Part shown: positions 46,475-55,534 of the stretch, piece by piece | Numbering within the stretch: the stretch's first letter is position 1 | Layout: each line of letters opens with the position of its first letter | From: an uncultured Anaerolineae bacterium | Lineage (GTDB): Bacteria; Chloroflexota; Anaerolineae; Promineifilales; Promineifilaceae | Assembly (NCBI GenBank): GCA_905479495.1 | Contig: CAJQMR010000010.1 | Coordinates: forward strand, 434,001-498,000 | Direction of reading: 5' to 3' | DNA: 64,000 nt | Notes under the pieces: generated by a model | Told to the model about the DNA's origin: nothing | Database searches by the model: none | Seen by the model: only the letters and a program-made list of their open reading frames with translations | Position numbers and translations under genes: made by a program

Positions 46475-48562
46475 ATGATCAAAATCAAACAACGATTCAA
46501 CGATTCTCCCGGACAGGCATTGGTCGAATTTGCCCTCATTATTTCCGTACTGCTCATGATGATCTTCTTGATTATTGAGAGTGCCCGCATTTTGTGGGCC
46601 TGGAACACGGTGCAAAATGCAGCCCGAGAAGGAGCTCGTTACGCCATCACCGGGCAGGCAGACCAACCAGATTGTGCTGTCGATTTTGGTCTACCTAAAT
46701 TTGTGGTTCCTGGGGAACGTGATGTTTGTGAAGACTTACGTTTAGCCTCTGTTATTAATAAAGCACATTCACACCTTGCAGGTCTGCCTCTTAACGAAGA
46801 ATCCGTCGCCTTCGAAGACGACGATTATTACAATATTGAAGTGTGGGGAGTAGATCAAAGCGGACAGCTGCAATATGATTTTGCCGGTATCCCTAGCAAT
46901 CCGGTGATTGTCCGTGTGACTTACCGCGTGCCTATCATTACGCCTTTCTTTACACCAATCCTGCCTTCTATTCCCGTATTTGGGCAAGAGACATTAAACA
47001 ACGAAACCTTTGGTAATCTCGGTGGCTCCGGCAGTGATGCAGCGGCGCTTCCCCCTAATTTACCGCCAGTACCAACACCAGGGGTAACACCTTCTCCCAC
47101 CCCGGTTCCACCAACAGAAACACCTGGACCAATTCCCACAGCTTCCAACACGCCCTCAGCAACACCTACCCCTCGTTGTGATCTGGAGTTTGAAGGATCA
47201 GCTCTTGTAGGGAACAATTTTGTTTTTGTCACGGGAGATGTAGGTATCGATGTTACTGTTCGCAATTTGTCAACAGGGGTCATATTAGGTTCCGCAACGC
47301 TAGGTGGCCCTTTTGGTAATGACCACGCTTGCCCTGGTTTTGCCACAGTTACACTAAATACAGCACTAACCAGTGATGATATTGGTGATATCTTATTGGT
47401 TCAACAAGACGATGCCCCGGACAATGCCGACACAATCATTGTGATTGGCTCTCCGCCTACCTCCACCCCCACGCCGTCCTTTACCCCGGTACCCACAAAT
47501 ACACCGACGAGTACACCGGTAACGACCAATACACCGACCCCTACAACGCCATACATTGTGGTGCAACCCAATTGTGGCCCGGGTCCATCCATTCAAGTTA
47601 ATGTCTTGGGCTTTAATTGGCCAGTTAACCAATCTATTAATGTATTGTGGAACGGCACTCAATCGATGTACACAGTAGCAGCAAATCAACATACGGGCAC
47701 TTTTTCGTTTATTTATCAAAGAAACAGTTTAACGAACGGCACCTACCCAATTCAGGCACAAGCTGGCAGCACGGGTCCTACCTATACAGCCAACTTCACA
47801 GTGCCTTGCCCTGGCCAGCCGACCAATACACCAACCCCCATCCCATCCGCTACCACAGCCCCCGCAGACCTGCTTGCCTTTGCGCCTCCTCAACTGGTCA
47901 GCACGCCACCTATTGTCGCGTACCAACCTGTGCAATTTAGCGTGGTTATCACCAATACAGGAACAGAAAGTATTCCTGAACAATTTTTTGTTGATCTCTA
48001 CCTGGATCCTACAACTATCTTGACGGATCGCATTCCACTGGCTCAAAGTGATGGCTACTCTGCCGTAAGCGGGTTACCAGGCGGTGCCAGCCGGGTTATT
48101 ACCATCACTTCTCAATTAGGGTTCAATAATACGCCAACCAACCATCAAATATATGGTATGGCTGATTCAGTGCTACAAATTTCAGAGGCGCAGGAAACAA
48201 ACAACGTCACCCAGCCTTTAGCCATGAATAACGTAACACCCGGGCCTACACCAACCCCAACTTCAAACTTGGGCGGAAGTAATCAAATTAGTGGCGGTGC
48301 TCTAACACTAGGGGATGGTATCGTTCTTCAATATAGAGCCACAATATCGTTAATTGATAACAACACCGGCCAGGTAATTGGTATTACAACCTCTGATATC
48401 AATGGCCTATATGCTTTCACCAATGTACCGCCACCTACTACATCGTACACGGTGTCTGGGTGTATGATAATTGATGGAAGCGAGTGGTACGGATTTATCG
48501 TTGTTGGATCTGTACCCAACACAACTGCACATGTCACCATGAGGGTAGGCCCATGTCCATAA
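46475..48562 (+). CDS. TadE-like pseudopilin with CARDB and CnaB-like extension
   Basis: This 695-residue protein begins like a Tad pseudopilin: short basic leader, G13, then QALVEF with Glu at +5, and a hydrophobic helix (residues 18-40) ending in the TadE text NAAREGARYA. A globular TadE-like part follows to about residue 180. Then come TPT-linked modules: beta domain A (about 233-330), beta domain B (about 360-445), CARDB (about 465-590) and a CnaB-like domain (about 605-695). These modules parallel those of the 39691 protein. It probably is processed by a prepilin peptidase and exposes an adhesive tail. First gene of the plus-strand run; its stop overlaps the next start by 10 bp. Confidence 0.83.
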   Translation: MIKIKQRFNDSPGQALVEFALIISVLLMMIFLIIESARILWAWNTVQNAAREGARYAITGQADQPDCAVDFGLPKFVVPGERDVCEDLRLASVINKAHSHLAGLPLNEESVAFEDDDYYNIEVWGVDQSGQLQYDFAGIPSNPVIVRVTYRVPIITPFFTPILPSIPVFGQETLNNETFGNLGGSGSDAAALPPNLPPVPTPGVTPSPTPVPPTETPGPIPTASNTPSATPTPRCDLEFEGSALVGNNFVFVTGDVGIDVTVRNLSTGVILGSATLGGPFGNDHACPGFATVTLNTALTSDDIGDILLVQQDDAPDNADTIIVIGSPPTSTPTPSFTPVPTNTPTSTPVTTNTPTPTTPYIVVQPNCGPGPSIQVNVLGFNWPVNQSINVLWNGTQSMYTVAANQHTGTFSFIYQRNSLTNGTYPIQAQAGSTGPTYTANFTVPCPGQPTNTPTPIPSATTAPADLLAFAPPQLVSTPPIVAYQPVQFSVVITNTGTESIPEQFFVDLYLDPTTILTDRIPLAQSDGYSAVSGLPGGASRVITITSQLGFNNTPTNHQIYGMADSVLQISEAQETNNVTQPLAMNNVTPGPTPTPTSNLGGSNQISGGALTLGDGIVLQYRATISLIDNNTGQVIGITTSDINGLYAFTNVPPPTTSYTVSGCMIIDGSEWYGFIVVGSVPNTTAHVTMRVGPCP

Positions 48563-49875
48563 TAAAACAGTTTGAAAAACCAAAGACCGTTTTTGTTTTA
48601 CTCATTCTAATTCTTGTATTGATGTTACAAGGATCTTTGGTAACAGCAGAAACCCAAACACCAGATGAACCAACCGGAGTTACAGCTGCACCTACGTGGA
48701 ACTCACTCCAAAATTTAACCAGCAATACAAATGGTTCCAGATCTGCTATTGTTCGTGGAGCACCAAACGGCCGTACTGTAATTGTTGGTTATCTCCGGCA
48801 GATGAGTGGCACAGTCGAAGACACCGATGTTTATTATCGCCGCTCAACCACCAATGGCGCTCCTGGGGGATGGTCAGCTGAAGCACGCATTCATTCCAGC
48901 GCTGGTGTACGATCAGCCGAACTAGACATCGATTATGATAGTGCCAATAAAGCACATGCGGTTTGGGTAGAAAACGAACTGGAGCTACATTATGCTGGGG
49001 AAGCCAGCTGGGCTAGTAATGCATCAACTATTCGTTCTACAAGTGCTACAGGCTTAGACAGTCCACGCATTATAGCCAGTGGCAGCAACAATCTTGATAT
49101 TGTTTGGGCCGAATATAACAACTTTCAATGGCAAATCTTCCATACGCGGTCAAAAAATGGAGGAAGCAGTTGGGCTGTGCCTAAGAACCTGGTTTCTGTT
49201 GGCTCCGCAGACTTTTCTGGCCGACCTACTCTAGCTGTGAATGGAAATATTATTCACGTAGCTTGGGAAGAAGGTGTATTTTCTCAGAAAATAATGTATA
49301 GCCAAGGTACCGTAAATACAAGCACCAATACCGTTTCTTGGACGACAAGTAGAGCGATATCTAACGCAAGTGCAGCCACAGCCGCTAAACAACCACAATT
49401 GATTTTAGCAGGAAACACAGTGCACGTTGCCTATACAGAAAGATTTAGTGAAACGCAACAATATATTCATCATATTCAATGTTCCTCCAATTGCACAAGT
49501 TCTAACGTTAATGCCAACTGGCTGTCTCAAGGCAACCCCATCTCAGGACAAGTACTGGGAGTTTCTGCCACAGATCCCTACGATCTCGTGGCTACGATGG
49601 ATCAGCAAGGGGCCTGCACCTTCGTCTATTTTCACGGGCGGCTAACAACCGAAGACAATGAACAAATTTGGGGCACAAATAGTTGTGGGAATTGGGCCGC
49701 TTCTGCAAAAGATGAAGTTACTGATAGTTCCCTAAGAACAATCCACCCCAATATAGAAGTGCATAACAATTGGTGGATTTATTTGGTTTATGAAGAATTT
49801 GTAAGCGCGGATGTTCGCCAAATACGCTTTCTTAGAAACAAACCTGCTCTTTACCTACCACTGATAGTGAAATAA
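48553..49875 (+). CDS. Secreted BNR/sialidase-type beta-propeller protein
   Basis: I start this at the ATG at 48553, which overlaps the previous gene by 10 bp; 440 residues result. A signal peptide or anchor covers residues about 10-33. The body shows repeated Trp/Ser-rich strands with BNR-like text (SKNGGSSWAVPKNL, TTNGAPGGWSAEARIH), typical of sialidase-like propellers, but I see no complete sialidase active site. The C-terminus ends in ALYLPLIVK, a type of ending I associate with exported Chloroflexota proteins. Likely a surface-exposed component or ligand binder of the locus. Confidence 0.78.
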   Translation: MSIIKQFEKPKTVFVLLILILVLMLQGSLVTAETQTPDEPTGVTAAPTWNSLQNLTSNTNGSRSAIVRGAPNGRTVIVGYLRQMSGTVEDTDVYYRRSTTNGAPGGWSAEARIHSSAGVRSAELDIDYDSANKAHAVWVENELELHYAGEASWASNASTIRSTSATGLDSPRIIASGSNNLDIVWAEYNNFQWQIFHTRSKNGGSSWAVPKNLVSVGSADFSGRPTLAVNGNIIHVAWEEGVFSQKIMYSQGTVNTSTNTVSWTTSRAISNASAATAAKQPQLILAGNTVHVAYTERFSETQQYIHHIQCSSNCTSSNVNANWLSQGNPISGQVLGVSATDPYDLVATMDQQGACTFVYFHGRLTTEDNEQIWGTNSCGNWAASAKDEVTDSSLRTIHPNIEVHNNWWIYLVYEEFVSADVRQIRFLRNKPALYLPLIVK

Positions 49876-49877
49876 GC

Positions 49878-50546
49878 ATGAAACGATTAGAGTGGATCTT
49901 AGGGATAATCATGGTGGTGTTGCTCATTGTAGTGGCAGGGCTGTCGCTGAGCTTCTGGTTTGGCAATCGAGAGGTTGCCGCTCCTGTCGCCAATTCTGCC
50001 ACCATTATAGCCCAACGGGCTGATGATATCGCCCCCACCTCGGTTTTCGACGGCCGTACTGCTATCGTGGCCTATGCCAAAGCCCAACAAGTGGCGCTTG
50101 AGTGGCAGCCAGATGCTGTGCTGCTCAACGCTCAGGCGACCTGGCCTCAAGGGTCTACCGTCTCAGATCTTCGCCAGGGAGAAACAACCTGGGGGTTTAC
50201 CTTTTACTCCGCAGCAGCGGAAAAGATTGCCATTGTATCGGTTGTCGAAGATACGGCCGTTGTGGTTAGCGAAGGCCCTCACAAACAAGAAGCACCCATT
50301 TTGTCTGTAACAGGCTGGAACCTGGATAGCAAAGACGCAATCGAGACATTTTTATCAGCTGGCGGCAACAGCTTTTTAGAAAATGCCGGTGTATCGACTT
50401 TAACCATGGCTTTATATGCAGATGATCAGGAAAGAAACGGCCGTATGGAATGGCAAATCTCCCTTTTCTCCCTGCAAACCAACCAGGCCCTCACCGTTCG
50501 CCTGGATGCCACTTCGGGAGAAGTGTTGGAATCAACTGCTCCTTAA
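49878..50546 (+). CDS. Membrane-anchored protein of unknown function in the Tad-like run
   Basis: The 222-residue protein starts two bases after the previous stop. Residues 7-29 are one hydrophobic anchor, and the remaining soluble part faces outward. It resembles no family I know; the C-terminal half (RMEWQISLFS...RLDATSGEVLES) recalls PepSY-like beta-hairpins, a weak similarity. Three ACGGCCGT copies lie in this gene, unlike the flanking pseudopilin genes. Confidence 0.7.
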   Translation: MKRLEWILGIIMVVLLIVVAGLSLSFWFGNREVAAPVANSATIIAQRADDIAPTSVFDGRTAIVAYAKAQQVALEWQPDAVLLNAQATWPQGSTVSDLRQGETTWGFTFYSAAAEKIAIVSVVEDTAVVVSEGPHKQEAPILSVTGWNLDSKDAIETFLSAGGNSFLENAGVSTLTMALYADDQERNGRMEWQISLFSLQTNQALTVRLDATSGEVLESTAP

Positions 50547-50611
50547 AACGAGCGAACGTAATTTTTAATGTGCAAAACCATTTCGCTTATTGGTAGCAAT
50601 CGAGGTAAAAA

Positions 50612-51916
50612 ATGAACATCAAATCAAACAATCACAAACGATCACAACGTGGTCAAAGCCTGGTGGAAGTTGCCCTCTTCCTCCCTATCTTCATTCTCCT
50701 GCTGGCTGGACTCGTAGAAGTATCACAGCTACTCATTACCCAAAATCGGATCAGCAGCGCGGCTCGCGCCGGAACGCGTTTTGCCTCCAATGGTGGTGAA
50801 AACATCGGCGTGGTCGATGTTGTTCTAAACACCGTGACCCAAACCTTGGAAACTGATAACACCCTTTGGGATCTATGGGTCATTCACGGTACCGTGAATG
50901 AGAATGGTGATGCCATTCTCGATTGGGAGTTTGACCATGAATATGGCATCTCTAATACTGTTCGCTCAGAATCTGTAGATCAAATAGCCATTCAGAGTCG
51001 CATCCTTGCCGAACTTCAGCAAGACGAGAATAAAGTTACAGATAATTCTCTCGCCGCAGATCTAAAGTTCGTAGCTACCTACGTCATTCACGATGTAAAC
51101 TCTATCCTTGGCCTAAACGCCCTGCCCCAATTCGACGGCGTGATGTCCCGTGATGCCCTCAGCGTCATGCGCATTACCGCTGAAGGAAACGAGGTGACCA
51201 ACGGCTGCGCTGCCTTCCCTATCGCTGTGCGCAAAGGCATCCGTTCTGTGACGGATCCCAATGATGGTGAAGCCAGTGCCTATGACTTTCCTAATGAAAG
51301 CGATTTCTTCTATCCAACCACCAACTGGCCAACTTACCAACAGTTCATTAACCATACACCAGATCGGCCGTTAGAAGAGGCCCAGAAAGGATGGGTATTC
51401 AGAATCTACAATGGTGGTGGAAGCGGTAACTTTGGTTGGCTCTACTGGAATCAAGGCATTACCGCCAACGCGCCAAACCTAGCAAACAGTCTGGCTTGGC
51501 CAGGTACTAGCACAGACTACAATGACTACGGCGATGGCGGTAGCACGAGCCAGATAAATGGTTGGGGAGACTACAGAGATTTAGCCGACGACAACTATGT
51601 GCCCCGTGGGTATATTGAACCAGGTAATGTTGCCGATCAGGCGTTACATGTAGGGGATTATGTAGCTGGTGATACAGGTACTGTCAATTCAAAGGCGGTA
51701 CGTGATGCCCTTAACGAGCATATCCAACTGGATCGAACGCTCCGTGTCATCGTCTGGGATGATACACCAATTGGTACGGGAAATAATCTCACATACATTG
51801 TCGATAGTTTCGCCATCTTCCGTTTGGTTGGCTATGACCTCACCCATGACTGGATTTTGGCTGAGTTCATTGGCTGGGATACTTCGTGTGGTCAGAATCC
51901 AGACGTTGGCCCTTAA
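50612..51916 (+). CDS. TadE-like pseudopilin
   Basis: The 434-residue protein has the prepilin-type start RSQRG with cleavage expected after G14, then QSLVEV with Glu at +5, a hydrophobic helix (about 18-40) and the TadE text ISSAARAGTRFASNGG. The rest is a large, Asp/Asn/Gly-rich extracellular domain that I do not recognise, well above the usual TadE size of about 150-200 residues. GAGGT precedes the ATG. No ACGGCCGT copy is present. Confidence 0.82.
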   Translation: MNIKSNNHKRSQRGQSLVEVALFLPIFILLLAGLVEVSQLLITQNRISSAARAGTRFASNGGENIGVVDVVLNTVTQTLETDNTLWDLWVIHGTVNENGDAILDWEFDHEYGISNTVRSESVDQIAIQSRILAELQQDENKVTDNSLAADLKFVATYVIHDVNSILGLNALPQFDGVMSRDALSVMRITAEGNEVTNGCAAFPIAVRKGIRSVTDPNDGEASAYDFPNESDFFYPTTNWPTYQQFINHTPDRPLEEAQKGWVFRIYNGGGSGNFGWLYWNQGITANAPNLANSLAWPGTSTDYNDYGDGGSTSQINGWGDYRDLADDNYVPRGYIEPGNVADQALHVGDYVAGDTGTVNSKAVRDALNEHIQLDRTLRVIVWDDTPIGTGNNLTYIVDSFAIFRLVGYDLTHDWILAEFIGWDTSCGQNPDVGP

Positions 51917-51986
51917 TCGATGGCCAGCTTTCTAAATAGGCAAATCACAAGCCAAATATCACAAATTATGAATTCAGGATAAGCTT

Positions 51987-53993
51987 ATGAACCGAATCAA
52001 ACAACCCCTTCAGCGCAAACAAAATGCTGACCCGCGCCAAAAAGGGCAAAGCATCGTTCTCATCGCTTTGATGATGGTTGCCATTATTGCCTTCGTTGGC
52101 ATTGCCGTTGATGTTGGCTTTATCTTCGCCCGTGGCTCTCAACTGCAAGCCGCTATCGATTCGGCCGCATTAGCAGGTGTTGTCGAACTCTCTGGTTGGT
52201 CCGAAGGCGCTTCAGATGCTGCCGCCTTGGAAAACAATGCCCTCACCAAATCAGCCCAGTTTCTTAATGCCAACCACATGCCCATTTCTGTTACCACCTC
52301 TCTAAACATGCCGGGCAATGTTGCGGTAGAAACCACCCCGTTGGGGGCAACCCAATATGCGGTCACAGCAACCTGGCCAGTAGATACCTTTTTCCTAAAG
52401 GTTATTGGCTTTCGAGAACCAATTAACCTGACCCGCTCTGCCACGGCCGCAGTCTTTTCTCTGGCCGATATTTACGCCAGTCGTCGGGTTGAAGATGGGG
52501 TGCTAAGCACGTCTAACCAGGCCGTTTTTGGACCGCAAATTTGTGTCAACTATGGTGATCCATTCTCGCCCTGGAACAGTCCTTTTGATCCTGATTCTTA
52601 TACCTACCAATATCGCATTCTGGTTCCCGACGATTATCCTGACGATATTCTAAGGGTAGAATTATTTGATCCCGATTCGATCAATTCAAGTGTCAACGAC
52701 CATGACGTGACCCTGTCTAATATAGCTCTCACCAATGGTTTTACACAGCCTGTGGTTCCCAAAACTTGTGGAGCCGATGGTGGTAGCATCTATCAAAAGA
52801 ATCCTTGTCTGCTGCGAACCGATGAAAAAAGCCTGGTTACAGGAACGCCTTTCTTGGATATAGATCAGGTCAATCCCTATTGGTTTGTTCGGATTGATGA
52901 AAACCGTGGTACGGGCGGTGGCAATGGCAACGGCGTCTGTGATCAACCCGCTAACGGCGACTACGTTGCACGTTACAACACCCGCACCGAATTCCTGCTT
53001 TACTATTTCCGCCAAAATGCAGATGGCACCATAGAACGGATAGACCTGGTAAGTTACTATGGTCAAACGGGAGATCAGCGAGATGTAGATACTTATGGCG
53101 GCACACCTGGCGACCATAATACGGACATGCGCTGGGTTTCGCCAGGGGCAGACATCAGTTTTGCATATGATTATGACCCTAATCCAACTGGTCCAGATGT
53201 GCCGGCAACGCCACTACAAATCGACAGCTTTGAAATTGACCTGACACAGGACGTCCCAGGTATCGTGCGTGACCAAAGCTCCAATGCCCGCTATATTTTT
53301 CTAGATGTCACCACCTTAAGTGGTGCTTCAGAAAATGGGTTTGAAATTTGGGCCGGACCCGCTACCTATACCAGCTCAATTGCGAGTGACGTGAATCTGC
53401 GCAACCTGCAAGTTCTTAACACGCCTGGCTCACATAGTTCTAAAGGGGCTACCGTTTTTGGCCTGGGTAATCTGCCCATGAACTCCAACTATGCAGATAA
53501 TAACACTGACATAAATCCAGTAGATATTCCTTTGCTTTATGTGGGTCCAGAGATGACGGGGCAAACCATCGAGATCAGCATGTTCGACTCTGATGCTGGT
53601 GCACAACCCCCGGTGATCTTCTACTTTGACTCCATCGCCTTTACGCCGGATGATGGCTCAGCCCTTGGTTATGACCCCGATCTAACAGACTGGGCCATGG
53701 CCTTTGGTGTCAGTGGTCAAGATGATCCAGACGGCGTTGCTGAAGGCGTACGCTGCCTCCCTGGTAGTTGTCAGGCAAACGGCTCTGCCACTGGGCCAAA
53801 CTCTGGCTGGGTTACCCCTGCCTATCAAATCGAGGTGCCAGGCAACCTGGATAAATGCGACTACAACAACCCAAACATGTTCGATTGTACGCCATTTTAT
53901 GGCGGCATCCTGACTGCCCGATACACCGGTGGACAAAATGACACCTATGGCTGGCAAATTCGTATTGAAGGGCTTCCGTATCTGGTGAAATAA
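51987..53993 (+). CDS. TadG-like protein (Tad domain) with large extracellular region
   Basis: The 668 residues begin with KGQSIVLIALMMVAIIAFVGIAVDVG and SQLQAAIDSAALAGV, the signature of the TadG/'putative Flp pilus-assembly' Tad domain. The glycine before Q fits prepilin-like processing but the +5 Glu is replaced. The remaining 580 residues are Asp/Asn/Gly-rich, suggesting calcium-binding or beta-rich structure, with several Cys pairs. Likely a minor surface component that helps assemble or cap the filament. Confidence 0.82.
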   Translation: MNRIKQPLQRKQNADPRQKGQSIVLIALMMVAIIAFVGIAVDVGFIFARGSQLQAAIDSAALAGVVELSGWSEGASDAAALENNALTKSAQFLNANHMPISVTTSLNMPGNVAVETTPLGATQYAVTATWPVDTFFLKVIGFREPINLTRSATAAVFSLADIYASRRVEDGVLSTSNQAVFGPQICVNYGDPFSPWNSPFDPDSYTYQYRILVPDDYPDDILRVELFDPDSINSSVNDHDVTLSNIALTNGFTQPVVPKTCGADGGSIYQKNPCLLRTDEKSLVTGTPFLDIDQVNPYWFVRIDENRGTGGGNGNGVCDQPANGDYVARYNTRTEFLLYYFRQNADGTIERIDLVSYYGQTGDQRDVDTYGGTPGDHNTDMRWVSPGADISFAYDYDPNPTGPDVPATPLQIDSFEIDLTQDVPGIVRDQSSNARYIFLDVTTLSGASENGFEIWAGPATYTSSIASDVNLRNLQVLNTPGSHSSKGATVFGLGNLPMNSNYADNNTDINPVDIPLLYVGPEMTGQTIEISMFDSDAGAQPPVIFYFDSIAFTPDDGSALGYDPDLTDWAMAFGVSGQDDPDGVAEGVRCLPGSCQANGSATGPNSGWVTPAYQIEVPGNLDKCDYNNPNMFDCTPFYGGILTARYTGGQNDTYGWQIRIEGLPYLVK

Positions 53994-54002
53994 TATTTGC
54001 AT

Positions 54003-54039
54003 TTGGCATACAAATGTCTTAGAGACAAATGTATGCCAA
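54003..54039 (+). repeat. Hairpin between the TadG-like and Flp-like genes
   Basis: TTGGCATACAAATGTCT and AGACAAATGTATGCCAA form a 17-base dyad with two mismatches. Without a T-run, it may protect or process the polycistronic transcript, or partly terminate it before the pilin gene. Confidence 0.5.
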
Positions 54040-54092
54040 TTGATTACGATCTTTCTGTATAGTAGAGGTAGAAAATAATTAAGAGGCATCCT

Positions 54093-55451
54093 ATGAACAC
54101 CATTAAACATGGCACCCAAAAACAAACAAAAGAGTCCGGGCAAGGCTTTGTAGAGTATGCTATCATTCTCATCTTTGTGGGCATTGCCGTTGTACTTGTC
54201 GTTAGTTTAATGCAGCCTGCCATTGGGGATGTCTTCTCACGTTTTGTGGCTCAAGCACCAGTAGCTCCACCATCTCTGTTAAACTATACGCCTCCACCTA
54301 CCTTCACCAGTACAGCAACCTCAAACCCAAGCGACCCAAATCCACCGGACCCACCCACAGCAACAAGCACGCCAGTAACGCCAACAGCAACAAGTACCCC
54401 CACAGCAACAAGCACAGCCACGGCAACAAGTGCGACACCATGTCCTTATGGTCCGCCTCAGCTTCCTGCCGGTGGTAGCATGCGTGTGCAAATGGAAGAT
54501 TTCCGATGCGGTGGGGCCGGTGTGGCTTTTCAGGATAATGACGAGGGTGGCCCTGGCAGTGGTGCCTATCGCACGGATGTTGGCGCCGAAGGGCCAGATT
54601 TGGAAAACACAACAGATGCTGGTAGCGGTTACAATGTTGGTTGGGTTAATGACGGAGAGTGGATTGAATACGAAATTGATGTTGTTCAGGCTGCTGCTTA
54701 CGATTTTATCATTCGCAATGCCTCAATTAGTACAAGTAATCCCCGTGTTCGTATTTCAGTAACAAATGGTTTTCTGCAATATGATAGTGGGACAGTTACG
54801 CTTGGCCCTACAAATGGTTGGCAAGATTGGACAAATGATACCATTAGTCAGGTTCAACTATTCTCAGGGACAAATATTGTTCGCTTTACAATGGTCAGAG
54901 GCCAAGGCAATTACAATTACTTTGATATTCAACCCTATATACCTACAGCAACGCCACCGCCTTGGTTTAATTTATATCTTGAAGCTGAATCTGGGAGTGG
55001 TTTAAACGGCCAATGGGACATAAACAACAGCGGTTCTGCTTCTAGTGGACAATACATCACCTGGGGAGGGCAAGCTAGTTTGGATAACCCACCCGGAAGT
55101 AACCGCCAGGTGACCTATTCATTTAATGCTCCTAGTGCGGGTTTATACCAGGTTCATCTGCGTGTTGATACCGGAAACAGTGGGACCACTGATTCAATTT
55201 GGGTGAAGATTGATGGCACTGATACCGGCCAGTCACAAAACATTTCTCGTTCTGACGGTTGGGTTAAGTTCAATAATATGGTTCGCGTGTCTACTTGGAC
55301 TTGGGATCAAGTTCACAACGCTGACAGTAGTGGAAACCCTTTAGTTGAATTCTACTTACCCGCTGGCTCACATACGCTACGATTTGGGTATAGAGAGGCT
55401 GATACTTGGATTGACAGAATTTACATAACAAATTCCGGTAATCCACCATAG
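54093..55451 (+). CDS. Flp-like pilin fused to two carbohydrate-binding-like domains
   Basis: The 452-residue protein opens like an Flp pilin: G16 followed by QGFVEY, giving the Flp hallmark of Glu at +5 and Tyr at +6, and a single hydrophobic helix (about 22-45). A Flp pilin would normally end near residue 60. Here a TPT-rich linker (about 55-113) leads to a CBM-like domain (about 115-280; VQMEDFRCGGAG, GEWIEYEIDV, NYNYFDIQPY) and a second one (about 290-450; LEAESGSGLNGQWDI, SAGLYQVHLRV, SHTLRFGYREADTWID), both of the jelly-roll type that binds sugars. AAGAGG lies before the ATG. A terminator follows. Very probably a sugar-binding surface filament subunit or tip. Confidence 0.82.
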   Translation: MNTIKHGTQKQTKESGQGFVEYAIILIFVGIAVVLVVSLMQPAIGDVFSRFVAQAPVAPPSLLNYTPPPTFTSTATSNPSDPNPPDPPTATSTPVTPTATSTPTATSTATATSATPCPYGPPQLPAGGSMRVQMEDFRCGGAGVAFQDNDEGGPGSGAYRTDVGAEGPDLENTTDAGSGYNVGWVNDGEWIEYEIDVVQAAAYDFIIRNASISTSNPRVRISVTNGFLQYDSGTVTLGPTNGWQDWTNDTISQVQLFSGTNIVRFTMVRGQGNYNYFDIQPYIPTATPPPWFNLYLEAESGSGLNGQWDINNSGSASSGQYITWGGQASLDNPPGSNRQVTYSFNAPSAGLYQVHLRVDTGNSGTTDSIWVKIDGTDTGQSQNISRSDGWVKFNNMVRVSTWTWDQVHNADSSGNPLVEFYLPAGSHTLRFGYREADTWIDRIYITNSGNPP

Positions 55452-55493
55452 TCTGAGTAAGGCTATTAGGCAAACCTTCGATCACATCTATTT

Positions 55494-55530
55494 AGATTGC
55501 GCCAGCTTTAGAAACTGGCGCAATCTTTTT
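55494..55530 (+). terminator. Rho-independent terminator of the Tad-like run
   Basis: AGATTGCGCCAG (55494-55505) pairs perfectly with CTGGCGCAATCT (55515-55526), followed by TTTTT. It lies just before the end of the convergent ArsR-type gene. Confidence 0.9.
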
Positions 55531-55534
55531 GTTA

